Below are positions 6,848 to 8,871 of a DNA stretch of 8,871 nucleotides, piece by piece. Source of the DNA: an uncultured Oscillospiraceae bacterium (GTDB lineage Bacteria > Bacillota > Clostridia > Oscillospirales > Oscillospiraceae); assembly GCA_900751035.1 (NCBI GenBank), contig CAADSF010000070.1, positions 1 through 8,871 of the forward strand, read 5' to 3'. Every line of letters starts with the position of its first letter. Positions within the stretch are counted from its first letter, which is position 1. A program made the translations under genes and the position numbers. Under the pieces are notes generated by a model that had not been told where the DNA came from, made no database searches, and was given only the letters and a program-made list of their open reading frames with translations.

Positions 6848-7699
6848 ATGGGCGTATTTTCAGAGCTTGATCTGGAAAACCAGCAGACAGAATTGGACGG
6901 ACACGATTCCAAAGCGGCCGAAATGCAGAGCTTACAGGCAAAGCTGATCCAGCAGCACGAGCAGAAAAAAGCTGCCGCCGATGCGGAAGTGCCGAGCAAG
7001 GAGCCTGCGGCGGAGCCGGTTGCTAAAACGGAAGCAGAGCAGGAAAATCCTGCGGCAGCGGAAGCAGAAAAGCGCCGACGGCACGAGGAAGCAGAAGCTA
7101 AACGGAAAGCGGAATGGGAGCGGCAGCAGGAGGAAAAACGTGCCGCAGAAACGGCAGCGATTGCAAAAATTGAGCAGATGAGCGAGACGGAGCTGATCAA
7201 AGCATCAATGGAACGCATGAAAAAAGAAACCGAGCGCCTGACGCGGCGGAACCTCAAGGAGTGTGTTTCCGAGTATGTGCAGACGCTCTGCCTCAGTGAT
7301 CCAGCGTTCGCGCGGATGGTCATGCACCCGCGCAAGAGTATGGCACATTGTCTGCAATTCATCAACCGTAAAGCGCGGGAATATCTGCTTGCGGAAATGA
7401 AGGATAACGGCATGGAGCCGCAGCCAAACGGCATTTACGGCGGCGATGTGCCGGAGGATACCTGTTATGACTGGGCAGAAGAGTATTTCCGGGATGCCAG
7501 CGCCAAAGAGGACGAGGTCAAGGAAGAAGTATTTGTTCCCAAGGCTTATATGAGTGCTGCGGCGAAAACCAAACGCCAGCCGAAAAAGGAAAAAACGGCT
7601 GCGAAGCCCGCACCGGTCATCCAGATGCCGAAAGCAGTGCCGGCCCCCAAAGAAGAACAGGTTTCCATGTTTGATCTGATGGGAGGCATGGTCGGATGA
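6848..7699 (+). CDS. PcfK-like / AcrIIA9-family protein with coiled-coil N-terminus and clamp-binding-like C-terminal motif
   Basis: A 283-residue protein. Residues about 1-30 contain the short MGVFSELDLENQQTE opening. Residues 30-110 are Ala/Glu/Lys/Arg-rich and probably a long charged coiled coil. Residues about 111-225 match the PcfK-like domain, with MSETELIKASMERM, the YVQTLCLSDPAFARMV segment, HPRKSMAHCLQFI and IYGGDVPEDTCYDWAEEYF. PcfK comes from the enterococcal plasmid pCF10, and the Cas9 inhibitor AcrIIA9 is, to my knowledge, a member of this family. A Lys/Ala/Pro-rich linker leads to QVSMF (271-275) followed by DLMGG, which fits the bacterial sliding-clamp-binding pattern QL(S/D)LF. 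The ATG at 6848 was chosen over the in-frame upstream ATG at 6743 because AAAGGAG at 6834-6840 directs it and the earlier start lies inside the preceding gene and hairpin. The stop overlaps the next gene by ATGA. Confidence 0.85.
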   Translation: MGVFSELDLENQQTELDGHDSKAAEMQSLQAKLIQQHEQKKAAADAEVPSKEPAAEPVAKTEAEQENPAAAEAEKRRRHEEAEAKRKAEWERQQEEKRAAETAAIAKIEQMSETELIKASMERMKKETERLTRRNLKECVSEYVQTLCLSDPAFARMVMHPRKSMAHCLQFINRKAREYLLAEMKDNGMEPQPNGIYGGDVPEDTCYDWAEEYFRDASAKEDEVKEEVFVPKAYMSAAAKTKRQPKKEKTAAKPAPVIQMPKAVPAPKEEQVSMFDLMGGMVG

Positions 7700-8238
7700 T
7701 CGCTTATAAAGGAATGTGCCCAGGTATGGTCTGCCTTGGCTATCAGCTAAAGATGGGCTTGAATGTAACGGAACAGGCAAATTGTCAGGCGAGCGGGTTT
7801 CACTGCGCAGCAAACCCGATGGACTGCCTGCGCTATTATGGGGATTTTCAGAACTCGGAATACTATCTGGTTCGTCCGTGCGGCGATCTGGATGAGGATG
7901 CGGTAGATTCCAGAATCTCCTGCACGCAGCTCTGGGTGCTCCGAAAGCTGGAGCCGCAGGAATTTTTCCTGCACGCGCTTGCGTATATGGCAGACCATCC
8001 GCAGATGCCGGATGGCTGGGCTGTCAAAAGAGAACGTGCGCAGGCATGGAATGGCTACGCCGTCGTGCGCGGCAAGCACCCGCGCGCAAAGGGCAAGCTC
8101 GGAGATATTCTGGCATTTGCCAGAGAAGCTGTGAACGGACCGAAGATCGAGCATCTTTCGCTGTGCGTGATCGACGGCAAGGAGCGTCTGCCGGATACCT
8201 GGTATGATGACAATTTCGAAGAATGTGAGGCGGTATAA
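7696..8238 (+). CDS. DUF7666-like cysteine-rich hypothetical protein
   Basis: A 180-residue protein whose start overlaps the previous stop (ATGA at 7696-7699), so it is probably translationally coupled to the PcfK-like gene. Residues 1-90 follow the pattern of the DUF7666 family as I recall it: an initial IAYKG, a Cys (C13) in CLGYQLKMG, then C30, SGFHC (33-37), NP (40-41) and YY (47-48), then a strand ending in an acidic DLDED. The C-terminal half (about 95-170) has a Trp/Ala/Arg-rich region, AVKRERAQAWNGYAVVRG, and a conserved-looking GDILAFAREAVNG. Function is unknown. No catalytic motif is evident, and the cysteines are not arranged as an obvious zinc finger. No signal peptide or membrane helix is present. 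It stands between PcfK- and PcfJ-like genes. Confidence 0.75.
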   Translation: MIAYKGMCPGMVCLGYQLKMGLNVTEQANCQASGFHCAANPMDCLRYYGDFQNSEYYLVRPCGDLDEDAVDSRISCTQLWVLRKLEPQEFFLHALAYMADHPQMPDGWAVKRERAQAWNGYAVVRGKHPRAKGKLGDILAFAREAVNGPKIEHLSLCVIDGKERLPDTWYDDNFEECEAV

Positions 8239-8242
8239 ACGA

Positions 8243-8812
8243 ATGAAGCGAAAAGAATTAGAGAAATTGCCTGTTCTGCGGGCAACGACTGCGATGCTGA
8301 AGCAGGCGGAAAACGAACCGATGATAGAGAGCGGATATTTCCGAAAAGAACTGCGCTATAAACACGAGTGCTATGCCCGGTGCAAGCGGTTTGATCGGAT
8401 TCTGAAGGTCGCAATCTATCTGACAAAAAATCTGGCTGCTGGCGGCAGAAAGCCAGTGTATGAGCTGTTTCTTGACTATGATGCGCAGGATTTCCTGACA
8501 TACAGCTTTATGGAAAAGAAGTGGCGTACCGCGATGCTCCGCAATTTACCGCAGCAGGGATTTGGCATCTATGACGCGCAGATCTCATCCCGTGATTCTG
8601 CTGTGATCGGTCAATATCTGCATTCCAAATGGGAGGCGATCGGTTCGATCCGGGAGTTTCAGGAAGGGATTCGGGAAAAGCAGCTTCTGGCCCGGCACAA
8701 GAAAGAAACCGATCCGTGGGATGCAGCAATGGCGCTTGTGCCTCCGCTTCCAAAGGACTGGGACAGATGGGTCAGCAAGGTCGGCGTTGAGCAGAATTAT
8801 ACTAAAGTCTAA
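8243..8812 (+). CDS. PcfJ-like protein, N-terminal part only (apparently truncated)
   Basis: A 189-residue product beginning MKRKELEKLPVLRATTAML, which matches the N-terminus of PcfJ-like proteins of conjugative elements as I know them. Further family-like segments are YKHECYARCKRFDRILKVAIYL, the YELFLDYDAQDFLTY stretch, KETDPWDAAM (154-163) and DWDRWVSKVG (172-181). Relatives continue beyond this point for some 200 or more residues with Cys-rich segments; here the frame reads QNYTKV and stops. The ATG at 8243 has GAGGCGG at 8227-8233 and begins 4 bases after the previous stop, so it was preferred to the in-frame ATG at 8204 inside that gene. The truncation coincides with a drop in GC at about 8800. 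The remaining product may be non-functional. Confidence 0.7.
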   Translation: MKRKELEKLPVLRATTAMLKQAENEPMIESGYFRKELRYKHECYARCKRFDRILKVAIYLTKNLAAGGRKPVYELFLDYDAQDFLTYSFMEKKWRTAMLRNLPQQGFGIYDAQISSRDSAVIGQYLHSKWEAIGSIREFQEGIREKQLLARHKKETDPWDAAMALVPPLPKDWDRWVSKVGVEQNYTKV

Positions 8813-8871
8813 TTAAAACAATTGATTATCCAACTACGCCGTGTAATGCTCTTTATCGTATCAGAGGTCAA
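8801..8871. other. AT-rich right edge, probable junction with inserted or rearranged DNA
   Basis: Of the last 71 bases, 24 are G or C (about 34%), against a mid-50s level by eye in the rest of the window. The PcfJ-like reading frame loses family resemblance within a few bases of 8800. On the minus strand one frame is open from the window edge to a stop at 8809-8811 (about 20 residues, ending SWIINCFN), while the two other minus frames are closed quickly. That could be the 3' end of a gene in the inserted DNA, but it is too short to name. No terminal inverted repeat can be tested because the other end lies outside. Confidence 0.35.

Noticed and set aside
6763..7434. Minus-strand Ser/Ala/Cys-rich open frame of about 223 codons
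   Set aside because: Composition is the antisense of the Ala/Glu/Lys coiled coil of the PcfK-like protein and shows no family match.
8204..8242. Extended start for the PcfJ-like protein adding 13 residues
   Set aside because: The family begins at MKRKELEKLP, and the ribosome binding site at 8227-8233 serves the ATG at 8243.
8840..8871. Group II intron 5' end at the right edge (GTGTAAT)
   Set aside because: The bases do not match the usual GUGYG intron start well, and too little sequence remains to see intron structure.

Overview
The window (roughly mid-50s % GC by eye, one-directional, tightly packed genes with GGAG-type ribosome binding sites) looks like the DNA-processing part of an integrative conjugative element or large plasmid of a gut Firmicute, probably a Clostridia/Ruminococcaceae-type host. 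The host is inferred from gene style and from families I recognise (YqaJ exonuclease, RecD2-like helicase, CHC2 primase with a YodL tail, PcfK-like and PcfJ-like proteins). No ribosomal RNA, tRNA, CRISPR array or complete insertion sequence was seen.

Layout, all on the plus strand. Bases 1-216 hold the 3' tail of an upstream reading frame and a possible 48-residue very basic peptide. Bases 194-1243 encode a YqaJ/lambda-type exonuclease, and 1261-3540 a RecD2-like SF1B helicase. After a spacer with an imperfect hairpin, 3607-4569 encodes a protein whose N-terminal domain may be a divergent single-strand annealing protein, followed by an acidic linker and a small ExoX-C-like tail. Bases 4594-6294 (GTG start) encode a zinc-finger/TOPRIM primase-like protein ending in a YodL domain. 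Two small unknown genes follow (6308-6532, 6552-6788), then a strong GC-rich hairpin (6796-6826). The last block is a PcfK-like/AcrIIA9-family protein (6848-7699), a DUF7666-like protein overlapping it by four bases (7696-8238), and the N-terminal part of a PcfJ-like protein (8243-8812).

The genes can be read as a self-contained kit for replication and recombination of the element: a 5'-3' resecting exonuclease, a helicase, a candidate annealing protein, a primase-like protein, and a PcfK-like protein that carries a likely sliding-clamp-binding motif at its C-terminus and belongs to the family from which the Cas9 inhibitor AcrIIA9 was described. These functional links are inference from gene order and motifs.

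The right edge is anomalous. The PcfJ-like frame stops after about 189 residues, where relatives continue, and the last ~70 bases fall to about 34% GC (24 of 71 counted). This looks like the border of an insertion or rearrangement that continues beyond the window.
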